Of a DNA stretch of 64,000 nucleotides, positions 31,501-40,496 are shown in pieces (positions within the stretch are counted from its first letter, which is position 1; each line of letters opens with the position of its first letter). Made by a program: the position numbers and the translations under genes. Location: assembly GCF_003852515.1 (NCBI RefSeq), contig NZ_QAJK01000046.1, positions 77,534 through 141,533 of the forward strand. Reading direction: 5' to 3'. The stretch is from Variovorax sp. KBW07. Its GTDB lineage: Bacteria; Pseudomonadota; Gammaproteobacteria; Burkholderiales; Burkholderiaceae_C. Below the pieces are notes generated by a model. The model did not search any database, was not told where the DNA came from, and saw nothing but the letters and a program-made list of their open reading frames with translations.

Positions 31501-34179
31501 GCGAGCCTGTCGACGTCGACCTCTACCGGCCTGAGCACCGCCACCAGTGGCATCGGCAGTTTGTCCACTGGTTTGAGCACGGCAACCAGCAGCATCGGCA
31601 GCCTGTCCACGGGCCTGAGCACGACCAACAGCAGCATCGACAGTCTGTCTACTTCGACCTCCACCGGCCTGAGCACGACAAACAGCAGTGTTGCGAGCTT
31701 GTCGACTTCGACTTCTACTGGTCTCAGCACTGCCACCAGCAACATCGGCAGTCTGTCCACGGGCCTAAGCACGACCAACAGCAGCATCTACAGCCTGTCT
31801 ACTTCGACTTCCACCGGCTTGAGCACGGCCGTAAGCAACATCAACAGCCTCTCCACCGGCCTAAGTACGACGAACAGCAGCGCTGCGAGCCTGTCGACTT
31901 CGACCTCGACTGGCCTCAGCACAGCCACCAGCAATATCGGCAGCCTATCCACGGGCCTGAGCACGACCAACAGCAGCATCGACAGCTTGTCTACATCGAC
32001 CTCTACCGGTCTGAGCACAGCCAACAGCGGCATCAGCAGCTTGTCTACTGGCTTGAGCACCGCGACGAGCGGCATCGGTAGCCTGTCTACCAGCCTGAGC
32101 ACGACGAACAGCAGCGTTGCGAGCCTGTCAACGTTGACCTCGACCGGCCTCAGCACAGCGACCAGCAGCCTCGGTAGCCTGTCCACGGGCTTGAGCACGA
32201 CCAACAGCAGCGTTGCCAGCCTGTCGACCTCCACCTCCACCGGCCTGAGTACCGCCACCAGTGGCATCGGCAGTTTGTCCACTGGTTTGAGCACGGCAAC
32301 AAGCAACATCAGCAGCCTGTCCACGAGCCTGAGTACGACGAACAGCAGCATCGACAGCCTGTCTACATCAACCTCCACCGGCCTGAGCACCGCCACCAGT
32401 GGCATCGGCAGTTTGTCCACTGGTTTGAGCACTGCAACCAGCAGCATCGGCAGTCTGTCCACGGGCTTGAGCACGACCAACAGCAGCGTCGACAGCCTGT
32501 CTACATCGACCTCCACTGGACTGAGCACCGCCACCAGCGGCATCAGCAGCTTGTCCACTGGCTTGAGCACTGCGACGAGCAGCATCGGTAGCCTGTCTAC
32601 CAGCCTGAGCACGACAAACAGCAGCGTTGCGAGCCTGTCGACTTCGACCTCGACTGGCCTCAGCACAGCGACCAGCGGCATCGGCAGTCTGTCCACGGGC
32701 CTGAGCACGACGAGCAGCAGCATCGACAGCCTGTCTACATCTACCTCCACCGGACTGAGCACGGCCACCAGCGGCATCAGCAGCTTGTCCACCGGCTTGA
32801 GCACCGCAACGAGCAATATCGACAGCCTCTCGACTTCCACCTCCACCGGTCTGAGCACCGCCACGAGCAGCATCGGCAGCCTGTCCACGGGCCTGAGCAC
32901 GGCCGCGAGCAACATCGACAGCCTGTCCACGGGTTTGAGCACCACAAACAGCAGCGTTGCCAGCCTGTCAACCTCCACCTCCACCGGTCTGAGCACCGCC
33001 ACAAGCGGCATCGGCAGCTTGTCTACTGGCTTGAGCACGGCGACCAGCAGCATTACCAGCCTGTCCACCGCCCTCAGCACCACCAACGGCAACGTCACCA
33101 GCCTGAGCACATCGGTCAACACCATCTACAACACCGGCACCAAGTACTTCCACGCCAACTCGACAGCGGCCGACGCCGTTGCCAGCGGCCAGGACGCTGT
33201 GGCCATCGGGCCGAAGTCGGTGGCCAGCGGTGCCAACTCCTTCGCCGCCGGCAACGGTGCGAAGGCGACGGCCGACGGTGCCATCGCCATCGGCTTCGGT
33301 GCCCAGGCGAACGGCCCCAACGCCATCGCCGTCGGCGCGAATGCGCTCGCGAACGACTCGCAGGCCTTTGGCGACAGCGCCCGCGCCGGCAACGGCGGTG
33401 CGGCCTTCGGCAACAACGCCGATGCGGGCGGCACCGACCGGAGCCAGGCAAAGAACGTGTCGAAGGGCACGGCCATCGGCTTCGGTGCGGTGGTGCAGCA
33501 AAGCGGCGGCGTGGCACTGGGTTCGGGCTCCGTGGCTTCGCGCGCGGCAGGCGTGGCCGGCTACGTGCCGGGCAGCGCTACAGCCGACCAGCAGGCGGCC
33601 ATTGCAGCGACCACCAGCACGCAGGCTGCGGTATCGGTGGGCGATGCGGCCAACGGCCAGTACCGCCAGATCACGGGCGTGGCGGCAGGCTCGGCCGACG
33701 GCGACGCGATCAACCTGGCGCAGCTGAAGGCGGCGTCCACAGCCTCGAAGGCCAGCAGCGCGCAGTACGCGATCAACCCCGACGGCTCGATCAACTACAA
33801 CCAGATCACGCTGGGCGCGGGCCAGGCACCGGGCGGCACGCGCATCAGCAACGTGGCGCCGGGCGTTGCACCGACCGACGCAGTCAACATGAGCCAGCTG
33901 ACGGGCGTGCAGGGCCAGCTGCAAGGCCAGATCGGCATCACACAGCGCATTGCCTACTCGGGCGTGGCGATGGCCACGGCCATGAGCACCCTGCCCCAGG
34001 CCATGACGCCGGGCAAGAACCTGATGTCGGTGGGGGTGGGCAACTATTCAGGCTACGGCGCCATCGCCGTCGGCTACTCCGCACGCTCGAACGACGGCAA
34101 GTGGATCTACAAGGTCAACGGCGGCTACAGCGGCACGAGGTTCAACATCGGCGTCGGCGTGGGCTACGAATTCGAGTAG
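28591..34179 (+). CDS. Trimeric autotransporter adhesin (YadA-like, long repetitive stalk)
   Basis: 1862 residues. Type Vc secreted surface adhesin. The N-terminus is an extended signal peptide (MNKICRVIWSEALDSWIAVS, then hydrophobic core, AFA-type end ASPAALA). Then come YadA-head repeats (about 135-290), a neck (IQNVATGLVGANSTDAINGS), a stalk of about residues 318-1506, a second YadA-like head (about 1515-1690: QDAVAIGPKSVASGANSFAA and similar), necks (ISNVAPGVAPTDAVNMSQL) and the C-terminal YadA anchor (about 1776-1862), which forms the trimeric beta-barrel. The protein ends FE rather than with a terminal aromatic residue. Two head-insert-type segments interrupt the stalk near residues 505-550 and 758-804. 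The gene follows an AT-rich leader. Confidence 0.93.
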   Translation: MNKICRVIWSEALDSWIAVSELGSARRKKSSRTILAMAVASLFGTFASPAALAWDCSTTPAKGNIKNPLGVSEYCGTGTGLTLTANQDSNGGWETLVLRGGGTEGQTVRNYFVGSADIGNAANVTLGDSGYTNSTTTVFANHFQVGDSTTSASGANSTAMGIGAKATLSDTVAIGSNTSASGLRAIALGGNAATANSGASAAATDAIAIGGQSSVSTAATSGIAIGLQANVNVAGSVALGANATTTGAASPATGGTGSVDNIVVGATTFTGFAGANSSAGVVSVGGSGTERRIQNVATGLVGANSTDAINGSQLYSVVSTVTSNIGSLSTSLSTAKSNIGSLSTGLSTATSNIGSLSTGLSTATSNIGSLSTGLSTAKSNIGSLSTGLSTATSNIGSLSTGLSTATSNIGSLSTGLSTATSNIGSLSTGLSTATSNIGSLSTGLSTATSNIGSLSTGLSTTNSSVVSLSTSTSTGLSTATSSIGSLSTGLSTAASNIGSLSTGLAHSVQYDDEGHTKVTLGGKGSAKPVSLANVADGVDPTDAVNFGQLTSLSTSTSTGLSTATSSIASLSTSTSTGLSTATSNIGSLSIGLSTATSNIGSLSTGLSTTDSNLASLSTSTSTGLSTANSNIGSLSTGLSTATSGIGSLSTTLSTTNSNLESLSTSTSTGLSTATSGIGSLSTGLSTTNSSVASLSTSTSTGLSTATSNIESLSTGLSTAASGIGSLSTGLSTAVSNIGSLSTGLSTATSNISSLSTGLANSVQYDDASHKQVTLGGKGSTTPVILTNVAAGVDTTDAVNFGQLTSLSTSISGSVASLSTGLSTTDSNVSNLSTSTSTGLSTATSSIGSLSTGLSTTNSSVNSLSTSTSTGLSTAASGISSLSTGLSTATSNINSLSTSLSTTDSSVASLSTSTSTGLSTATSNIDSLSTSLSTTNSGVASLSTSTSTGLSTANSGISSLSTGLSTTNSSVASLSTSTSTGLSTATSGIGSLSTGLSTATSSIGSLSTGLSTTNSSIDSLSTSTSTGLSTTNSSVASLSTSTSTGLSTATSNIGSLSTGLSTTNSSIYSLSTSTSTGLSTAVSNINSLSTGLSTTNSSAASLSTSTSTGLSTATSNIGSLSTGLSTTNSSIDSLSTSTSTGLSTANSGISSLSTGLSTATSGIGSLSTSLSTTNSSVASLSTLTSTGLSTATSSLGSLSTGLSTTNSSVASLSTSTSTGLSTATSGIGSLSTGLSTATSNISSLSTSLSTTNSSIDSLSTSTSTGLSTATSGIGSLSTGLSTATSSIGSLSTGLSTTNSSVDSLSTSTSTGLSTATSGISSLSTGLSTATSSIGSLSTSLSTTNSSVASLSTSTSTGLSTATSGIGSLSTGLSTTSSSIDSLSTSTSTGLSTATSGISSLSTGLSTATSNIDSLSTSTSTGLSTATSSIGSLSTGLSTAASNIDSLSTGLSTTNSSVASLSTSTSTGLSTATSGIGSLSTGLSTATSSITSLSTALSTTNGNVTSLSTSVNTIYNTGTKYFHANSTAADAVASGQDAVAIGPKSVASGANSFAAGNGAKATADGAIAIGFGAQANGPNAIAVGANALANDSQAFGDSARAGNGGAAFGNNADAGGTDRSQAKNVSKGTAIGFGAVVQQSGGVALGSGSVASRAAGVAGYVPGSATADQQAAIAATTSTQAAVSVGDAANGQYRQITGVAAGSADGDAINLAQLKAASTASKASSAQYAINPDGSINYNQITLGAGQAPGGTRISNVAPGVAPTDAVNMSQLTGVQGQLQGQIGITQRIAYSGVAMATAMSTLPQAMTPGKNLMSVGVGNYSGYGAIAVGYSARSNDGKWIYKVNGGYSGTRFNIGVGVGYEFE
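29548..33110 (+). repeat. Tandem coding repeats of the adhesin stalk (42- and 54-bp units)
   Basis: Unit A encodes 14 residues (like SNIGSLSTGLSTAT, 42 bp). Unit B encodes 18 residues (like SSVASLSTSTSTGLSTAT, 54 bp). The first block (29548-29970) is nearly pure A. Later the two units mostly alternate, giving a 96-bp super-unit. Nucleotide identity between neighbours is high, so slippage and length variation are likely. Two non-repeat neck/insert segments at about 30099-30240 and 30862-31002 break the array. The reverse strand is also open for long distances but only as a by-product of the repeat. Confidence 0.9.
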
Positions 34180-34316
34180 CGACGCGACACCGCCGACACG
34201 AGGCGCCCTCCTTCCCGCAACGCCTGAAAATTCCTACGCGGCGCAACGGATTGCGGCTGACGCAATCCGCAAGCGCCAAGAGGGACCATCAGTCACCACT
34301 TTTACAGGTGATTTGC

Positions 34317-34553
34317 ATGAGCCTCAGGGACATTCGCGAACGCTATGGCGTGAGCTTCGAAAGAGGAAACCGCGTGATGTGCGGCGGCCGGTTCGGCACG
34401 GTTGCCGGCGCGACCGATTCGCACATCCGGGTCAAGTTCGACGGGCGCCAGATCAGCAGCCCGTGCGATCCGCTCGAAGTGCAAGCAGCACCACGCGCTA
34501 CCCGGTTGACTCCCGGTTCAACCGCTTCAATTCCGAACGCCCCATCGGCGTGA
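34317..34553 (+). CDS. Small hypothetical protein, SH3/KOW-like
   Basis: 78 residues. Starts MSLRDIRERYGVSFERGNRV, then VMCGGRFGTVAGATDSHIRV with KFDGRQISSPCDPLEV. The alternation of basic, Gly-Thr-Val and hydrophobic residues suggests a small beta-barrel of SH3/KOW type, seen in many uncharacterised Burkholderiales proteins. The last 56 nt overlap the convergent gene at 34498-34725. ATG 34317 has no strong RBS. Confidence 0.5.
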   Translation: MSLRDIRERYGVSFERGNRVMCGGRFGTVAGATDSHIRVKFDGRQISSPCDPLEVQAAPRATRLTPGSTASIPNAPSA

Positions 34554-34725
34554 TGCGCAAGACGATCGCGGGCTTGTTGTCCGCCGCGTCTTCCGTGGCC
34601 GGCGGAAGCACCGCCTCGATCAGTTCGGCCGCGGCCAGCACCGCCACGTTGTGAATGTCGGTCGTGTCGGTCACGGCCAAGGGAAACGATGCGTTCTCGA
34701 TGCGCCTGAGAAAGTCCATCGGCAT
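34498..34725 (-). CDS. Small hypothetical protein
   Basis: 75 residues: MPMDFLRRIENASFPLAVTD, then a helical segment with AAAELIEAVLPP and a C-terminal basic part (MGRSELKRLNRE). No family recognised. AAGGA sits about 9 nt upstream of ATG 34725. Hydrophobic and charged residues are spaced as in a small helical protein, so it is probably a real gene. It overlaps the end of the convergent SH3-like gene. Confidence 0.5.
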   Translation of the reverse strand: MPMDFLRRIENASFPLAVTDTTDIHNVAVLAAAELIEAVLPPATEDAADNKPAIVLRITPMGRSELKRLNRESTG

Positions 34726-35004
34726 CAGGTGATCCTTCGTAGTTCAGAGCAGTCCGGCCAGCGGTCCAAGTAAATACCCGCGCGCCCGCCCATGTGCTCG
34801 GGGCTTTCCCTTGGCGGGGCGCCCCATCGGACGCATTCCGGCGCGCATGGGGCTGCTGTCCTACGCCCGCCGCGTCCGAAAGGCGTATCACCGCGCCATG
34901 GATGCCGGAAGGTGCCGCTTTCCAGCGAAATGACTCCACGGGGATGGCTCGCGCACGGCGAGATCGATGTTCACTCGTCCCCAAAAAAGAACGGAAAAAG
35001 GAAA

Positions 35005-35292
35005 ATGGGGAAACGGGTTTTTCACTCGGCCACTGTCACCTTGAAACTGCCGAGCGACATGAGTTCCAACGACGAAATCGCAGCCCTGCGAGCCGCCGGA
35101 ATTCCTGTCGATACGCAGTGCATCGCGGAGTCGGGCTTTCTCTTCGTGCGGGCCAGCAGGGACGGCAGGTCGAACTTCTTCCGCTGGTTCGCCAACGGCA
35201 TCGCGGGAAGCCGCTCGCTGGGCGCGGCCAAGCCTGCCCTGCGCCTTCGTTCCGCGGACGAGCCGGGGCCATCAGGCGACTGGACGCCGTGA
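35005..35292 (+). CDS. Hypothetical protein
   Basis: 95 residues from ATG 35005 (MGKRVFHSATVTLKLPSDMS, then NDEIAALRAAGIPVDTQCIA). The frame is open upstream to 34792, but the Shine-Dalgarno-like AAAGGA next to ATG 35005 and the amino-acid composition favour the shorter form. No known family. The C-terminal part is basic and Gly/Ser-rich. It is convergent with the malQ-treY fusion gene (ends 50 bp apart). Confidence 0.45.
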   Translation: MGKRVFHSATVTLKLPSDMSSNDEIAALRAAGIPVDTQCIAESGFLFVRASRDGRSNFFRWFANGIAGSRSLGAAKPALRLRSADEPGPSGDWTP

Positions 35293-35342
35293 GACGGTGG
35301 TGACCGGCGAAGCTTTTTACGCTCCAGCCGGGCCACCCGTCT

Positions 35343-38300
35343 TCAAGACAAGGTGCGGACGTAAAAAACCGCCCAGGGCATGCGCCGCAATGCGTCGGCC
35401 AACGGAACCTCGCCGCCATCGATCGGCAGCGATTCCCCCGTCAGCAGCTCCTCGAACACCACCGCGCGAACATCCTGGGGCAGGCGCAGCGTCGTGCCAC
35501 GCCAGCTTGCCCCATCGGGCAGCGCCGCGACCGCGCCACCTTCCGCTCCCTGCGGTGAAAGCCCGACGAACAACCGGCCCGCCACCACCACGAGCATCTG
35601 ACTCTCGTGCCTGCGCGCAAAGGCCACGACGTGCTTCGCAGCAGGCCCTTCGACCACCAGCGGCTCGTAGCTGCCGTCGCGAAACAGCAGGGGCTGCTCG
35701 CGCCGCAACGACAGCAGGCGCCAGATGAACCAGAGCTTGGCGCTGCCATCGTGCGGCGCCTCGACCATCGACCGCACCCGCTCGGCAAGGCCAGGCGCCC
35801 CAGCCATCGCCTGCAACGCGGCCAGCTGCTGCTGGCGCAGGCCGTAGTCCACCGGGCGCCGGTTGTCCGGGTCGACCAGGCTCAGTTCGATGAGCTCGCT
35901 GCCCTGGTAGAGATCGGGCACGCCGGGCGAGGCGTATTTCAGCAGCGTGAGCGTCAGGCTGTTCCAGGCACCGAACCAGGCCAGCCTGTCGGCCAGCCGC
36001 TGGATGTCCGAAAGACAGGTGCCCCTGCCCTCTTCCACCCCGGCCAGAACATCGCGCACGAAACTCTCCAGTGCGGCTTCGTAGTCGGTGTCGGGATGCG
36101 ACCAGCGCGTGCGCAGCTTGGCCTCGCGCGCGGCCTTCTGCATGTACTGCCAGATGCGGTCGGCATAGGCCGGCGCGGTGCCGGCGTCGAGCCCGCCCAG
36201 CGGCAGGCTGCCCAGCAGGGTCTGGTACAGCAGGTATTCGTCGGTGCGCGACGGCGCCTCGCCGCCCGGCAGCTTCTTGCGCGTGCCACGGCACAGGCCG
36301 TGCCAGCGCGTCAGCGCCTCCATCCACTCCTTGGGAATTTCGGAGAGCACGTCGATCCGGTTGCGCACGTCTTCCGAGCGCTTGTTGTCGTGCGTCGAGG
36401 TGGCGAGCATGGTGTGCGGCCAGCGCAGCGCGCGGTCGGCACTGAGCGCGTGAAACTGCCCGACCCCGATGCCGAACAGGTCGGGCTCGCCGCCCACCTC
36501 GTTGAGTGCGCTGAGCGGAAAGTAGCGGTAGAACGCCGTGTCTTCCACGCCCTTGGCCGCCACCGGCGCGCTGAACTGCTGGAAGCGCAACGCGAAGCGG
36601 CGCACCCGCTCGGCCAGTGCCGGCGAGGCCGAGGCCACGGCCTCCCCGCGCAGCGCGCTGCGCACGAAACCGAAAATCGACCGGTCGGCATCGGCGCTCT
36701 GCCGCGCGGCTTCGTCGGCGGCCTCGTCGATGAAGCGTGCGTCCTGCGGCGAAGGCGCATCGACGATGTAGGTGCGGTACACGGGCATGCACGCGGCCAC
36801 GCCGGCCAGCGCCCGGCGCAGCGCGTTGAGCGTGTAGTCGCGCGTGCTGCGGTCGGCCCGGGCAATGCGCAGCAACTCGGTGGACAGCACGTTCAGCTCG
36901 GACGACAGCGCGGTGCGCATCACGTCGCGCCGGCCCGCGCGCGCCACCTCGGCAAAGTCGTGCACCTCGCCGGTGAAGCGCTGCCAGGCATGCACGATGT
37001 CCGCCTCGGCCGTGGTGTCGACGAGCACGCCGTTGGCCACGTTGGCAAACCGGTAGCCGGTGGTGCCGTGCACGTGCCAGCTCTCAGGCACTTCCTCGTG
37101 CGCACCGGCGATCTTCTCGGCCACCACGTACAGCGGCCGCGCGGGGCGGCCGTTCGCGTCCGGCGCGGGCAGCACCAGCCCGGCGCGCGCTGCGTAGCCT
37201 TCCTGCAGCTTGCGGAAGTAGCCGGCCGGGTCGTAGAGGCCGTCGGGGTGGTCGATGCGCAGGCCGTCTACCACGCCCGCCGCGGCAAGGTCCAGCGCAA
37301 AAGCCTGCGTGGCCTCGAACACTTCGTCGCGCTCGATGCGCACGGCCGCAAGGTCGTTGATGTCGAAGAAGCGGCGGTAGTTGATCTCGTCCGCCGCCAC
37401 GCGCCAGTGCGCGAGCCTGAAGGCCTGCACTTCGATCAGCCGGTGCAGCGCGTCGCGGGCTTCGGGCGACACCAGGTTCAGCTCCGCCACCGACGCCATG
37501 AGCGCTTGCGCGACGGAGGCGTGTCGTTGGGCCAGCTGTGCGAGCCGGGCCTTGAGCAGCTCCTTGTCGCGCACGCGCTCCGCAAGCTCCCGGGGAGACG
37601 CCGTGCCCCGCCCCGGCAGGTGGCCGAAAGCGGTGGCCAGGCTCGCCAGCCCAGCGGAGGCTTCCGCATCGCCCATCCGCTCCAGCGCCCGCGCGAGCAC
37701 CACGGGATAGCTTTCGGGCGCGAGCGGAAAGCGATGGTCGAAATAGCGGATGGCAAAGCTGCCGGTCTCGCTTTCGAAGTGCAGCATCAGCTCGCCGTTT
37801 TCCAGCGCCTCGCCGTAGTGCACGCCCAGCACGGGCAGCAGCACCTTGCCTGTCAGCTCGACGTTGAGCGGCTGCCAGTCGATGTCGAAGTGCTGCGCGA
37901 ACAGCGAGGCGGGGCCGTTCTCCAGCACGTCCATCCACCAGGCGTTGTCGGCGCCGAACACGCCCATGTGGTTGGGCACCATGTCCAGCAACTGGCCCAG
38001 GCCGTGGGCCTTCAGCGCGGCGACGAAGCGCGCAAAGCCTTCTTCGCCGCCCAGCTCGGGGTTGATCTGCGCATGCGCCACCACGTCGTAGCCGTGCATG
38101 CTGCCCGCGCGGGCGCGCTGAATCGGCGAGCAGTACACATGGCTCACGCCCAGTTGCGCCAGGTAGGGCAGCACGCGAATCGCATCGTCGAAGCCGAAGT
38201 CCTTGTGAAACTGCAGCCGGTAGGTGGCGCGCGGCACGCGGGTGTGCAGGTCCGCGGGCGCAGCGGTGCTTTCCGCGGATTCGGCAACGCGGTGCGGCCG

Positions 38301-40496
38301 GGCCGCGCGCAGCGCTTCCCCCAGGCCATGCATGCGTTCGCCATCGGCCAGCGCCGCCACGGTCAGCGGCAGCTTGCGCCGCCAGTTCGGGTGCTCGTCC
38401 ACCGTGCCGGGCATGTTGGCCTGCGCCACCACGCCGGCCACGTCTTCCAGCTGGACCATCATCAGCGCTGACGGCGCAGCGGCCAGGAAGGCGTGCACCG
38501 CCTCCACGACGCGGGCCGACGGCAGGGCCAGGCCCGCGGCCTGCGCCACCTCTTCGCGCGACAGCAGGCCGGCCTGCTGCATGGCCTGCATCAGCTCGAT
38601 GCGCTCCTGCACGCGGTCCATCAGCTGCTTGTCGAAGATGGCCGGGTCGGGGAACAGGCCCAGCGCCAAGCGCTCGCGAAGGTCGTTGGCGGTCCACCAG
38701 CCCGCGAAAGTTGCCAGGTCGTGCGTGCTGATGGCCACCAGCGCGGCGGGCGGGTACGCCTCGGGCGGCTTGAATCCGCCGCCGGGCTGTTTCTCGAAAT
38801 ACAGCAGGCGGTAAGACAGCACATCGGCCTTTGCCAGCGCGTCGCGCACCGCGTCTTCGACCGTGCCCAGGTCTTCGCCCACCACCATGCAGCGGTGCCG
38901 GTGGCTTTCGATCGCCACGATGGCGAGCATCTCGTCGAGAGGGTAGTAGACGTAGGCGCCGTCTTTCGCACCGTGGCCCTGCGGAATCCAGAACAGGCGC
39001 ATCAACCCCATCACATGGTCGATGCGCAACGCACCCGCGCCGCGCATGCTGGCGCGCAGCGTATCGATGAAGAAGCGGTAGCCGTCCGCGCGCAGGCGGT
39101 CGGGCCGCAGCGGCGGCAGGCCCCAGCGCTGGCCGGCGGGGTTGAACTCGTCCGGCGGTGCGCCGACGCTGGCGCCATCCGCAAAGCCCTGCTGCAACGA
39201 CCACGCATCGGAGCCGGCGCGGTCGACCGACACCGCCAGGTCCACGTACAGGCCCACGCCCATGCCCAGCGCCTCGCAGCGCGCGGCGGCATGCGCCAGT
39301 TGACGCATGGCCAGCCACTGCAGGTACTGGTGGAACAGCACGCGCTGCGCATGCGCTATCGCGAATGCGGTCACTTCGGCCGAGTCGGGGTCGCGGTAGG
39401 GGTTGGGCCACGCATGCCAGTCCCATGCACCGCCTTCGGTGGCCAGGAAGTGTGCTAGCAGCGCCTCGAAAACGGCATGCTGCCGCAAGGCTTCGCCGCG
39501 CTCCGCGACGAAGGCCATGAACGCCCTGCCCGCTTCGTCGGGCGCGCCTTCCGCAGGCAGGTGCTGCGCGCAGAAATGTTCGAACAGCAATTCGAGCACT
39601 TCGAATTTCGCTGCCGCAACACCGGCGTAATCCACCAGCGGCGTGGCCCGCAAGGCCGCGAGCCGCGCCTGGAAACCGGGCGAATGCACGCGCTCGCGGG
39701 CCGCGGTGCAAGCCGCGAAACCTTCGACCGCCTCCACGTCGATGTAGAGCACGTCGAGCTGCTGGCGGGACGACGGGCTGTACGGGCTGGTGTGCAATGG
39801 CGTGCTGGCGAACAGCGCATGCAGCGGGTTCAGGCCGATGATGTCCGCGCCCTGCGCCGCCATGCGCACAGCCAACTCTTCAAGATCGCTGAAGTCGCCG
39901 ATGCCCCAGTTGCGCGGCGAGCGCAGGCTGTACAGCTGCACCGCCGTGCCCCAGACGCGGCCGCCATCGCGCACGGCGGGCGGCCGGTAGCAACGGCCGT
40001 GCGAGGCAATGACCAGCGTTTCGCCGCGCAGGCCTTCGACGCGCAAGCGGTGGTAGCCGGCTTCGAGCGCCAACGGCATCGGCAAGACGCGCTCGCACAG
40101 CACGACGCCGTCTGTTTCACGGCGATCCGTCTCAGGCAGCGAACCGGCGTCGACTTCCCCGCCCTGCTCCCGCCCCTGCTCGTCGCTGAGCCGCCAGCGA
40201 ATCCGGTGCATCGACGGTGGCAACCGCAACGGCAGCGACCACGCGGCATTCGATGCCTGCACGACGTGCACCGGCGGCAGCGCCTCGGCCCAGCGCGCGC
40301 GGCGTGCCGCTTCGAGCGCGGGGCCGACATCGGTCAGGTGCTGGAGCTGAACGCCGAACTCGGCCAGCAGCGCGATCAGGCTCCGCGCCGACGCTTCGCG
40401 CCGTGCGCCAAACGCATCGAAGTACCCCGTGGCAATGCCGAAGTGCTCGCACAGCCGGGCCAGGTCGCCGGTGACGGGGCCATGGTCATCCACCAT
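35343..40496 (-). CDS. treY: Fusion of 4-alpha-glucanotransferase (MalQ) and maltooligosyltrehalose synthase (TreY)
   Basis: 1717 residues. Residues 1 to about 740 are MalQ (amylomaltase) of the large GH77 type: WGIGDFSDLEEL, LYVDLAVSVDRAGSD, catalytic Asp in LRIDHVMGL, Glu in VVGEDLGTVED and Asp in ISTHDLATFAGWW. From about residue 750 (PRATYRLQFHKDFGFDDA) the protein is TreY, a GH13 enzyme that converts the reducing end of malto-oligosaccharides to a trehalosyl end: YCSPIQRARAGSMHGYD, GLRIDHPDGLYDP, VVAEKIAGAHE and ATSTHDNKRSEDVRNR. Standalone lengths are about 700 and 900-1000, so both domains look complete. It overlaps treZ by 11 nt. The fused enzymes would elongate or disproportionate glucans and feed TreY. 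Confidence 0.92.
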   Translation of the reverse strand: MVDDHGPVTGDLARLCEHFGIATGYFDAFGARREASARSLIALLAEFGVQLQHLTDVGPALEAARRARWAEALPPVHVVQASNAAWSLPLRLPPSMHRIRWRLSDEQGREQGGEVDAGSLPETDRRETDGVVLCERVLPMPLALEAGYHRLRVEGLRGETLVIASHGRCYRPPAVRDGGRVWGTAVQLYSLRSPRNWGIGDFSDLEELAVRMAAQGADIIGLNPLHALFASTPLHTSPYSPSSRQQLDVLYIDVEAVEGFAACTAARERVHSPGFQARLAALRATPLVDYAGVAAAKFEVLELLFEHFCAQHLPAEGAPDEAGRAFMAFVAERGEALRQHAVFEALLAHFLATEGGAWDWHAWPNPYRDPDSAEVTAFAIAHAQRVLFHQYLQWLAMRQLAHAAARCEALGMGVGLYVDLAVSVDRAGSDAWSLQQGFADGASVGAPPDEFNPAGQRWGLPPLRPDRLRADGYRFFIDTLRASMRGAGALRIDHVMGLMRLFWIPQGHGAKDGAYVYYPLDEMLAIVAIESHRHRCMVVGEDLGTVEDAVRDALAKADVLSYRLLYFEKQPGGGFKPPEAYPPAALVAISTHDLATFAGWWTANDLRERLALGLFPDPAIFDKQLMDRVQERIELMQAMQQAGLLSREEVAQAAGLALPSARVVEAVHAFLAAAPSALMMVQLEDVAGVVAQANMPGTVDEHPNWRRKLPLTVAALADGERMHGLGEALRAARPHRVAESAESTAAPADLHTRVPRATYRLQFHKDFGFDDAIRVLPYLAQLGVSHVYCSPIQRARAGSMHGYDVVAHAQINPELGGEEGFARFVAALKAHGLGQLLDMVPNHMGVFGADNAWWMDVLENGPASLFAQHFDIDWQPLNVELTGKVLLPVLGVHYGEALENGELMLHFESETGSFAIRYFDHRFPLAPESYPVVLARALERMGDAEASAGLASLATAFGHLPGRGTASPRELAERVRDKELLKARLAQLAQRHASVAQALMASVAELNLVSPEARDALHRLIEVQAFRLAHWRVAADEINYRRFFDINDLAAVRIERDEVFEATQAFALDLAAAGVVDGLRIDHPDGLYDPAGYFRKLQEGYAARAGLVLPAPDANGRPARPLYVVAEKIAGAHEEVPESWHVHGTTGYRFANVANGVLVDTTAEADIVHAWQRFTGEVHDFAEVARAGRRDVMRTALSSELNVLSTELLRIARADRSTRDYTLNALRRALAGVAACMPVYRTYIVDAPSPQDARFIDEAADEAARQSADADRSIFGFVRSALRGEAVASASPALAERVRRFALRFQQFSAPVAAKGVEDTAFYRYFPLSALNEVGGEPDLFGIGVGQFHALSADRALRWPHTMLATSTHDNKRSEDVRNRIDVLSEIPKEWMEALTRWHGLCRGTRKKLPGGEAPSRTDEYLLYQTLLGSLPLGGLDAGTAPAYADRIWQYMQKAAREAKLRTRWSHPDTDYEAALESFVRDVLAGVEEGRGTCLSDIQRLADRLAWFGAWNSLTLTLLKYASPGVPDLYQGSELIELSLVDPDNRRPVDYGLRQQQLAALQAMAGAPGLAERVRSMVEAPHDGSAKLWFIWRLLSLRREQPLLFRDGSYEPLVVEGPAAKHVVAFARRHESQMLVVVAGRLFVGLSPQGAEGGAVAALPDGASWRGTTLRLPQDVRAVVFEELLTGESLPIDGGEVPLADALRRMPWAVFYVRTLS

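Noticed and set aside
29548-33110. CRISPR-like array suggested by regular repeats
   Set aside because: Repeats are contiguous 42/54-bp coding units with no spacers, and they keep one protein frame throughout.
29019-33125. Long minus-strand open frames through the adhesin repeats (Leu/Val/Pro-rich periodic proteins)
   Set aside because: They are the mirror of the repeat units. The plus-strand frame has signal peptide, heads and anchor, while the minus frames have no start context or family.
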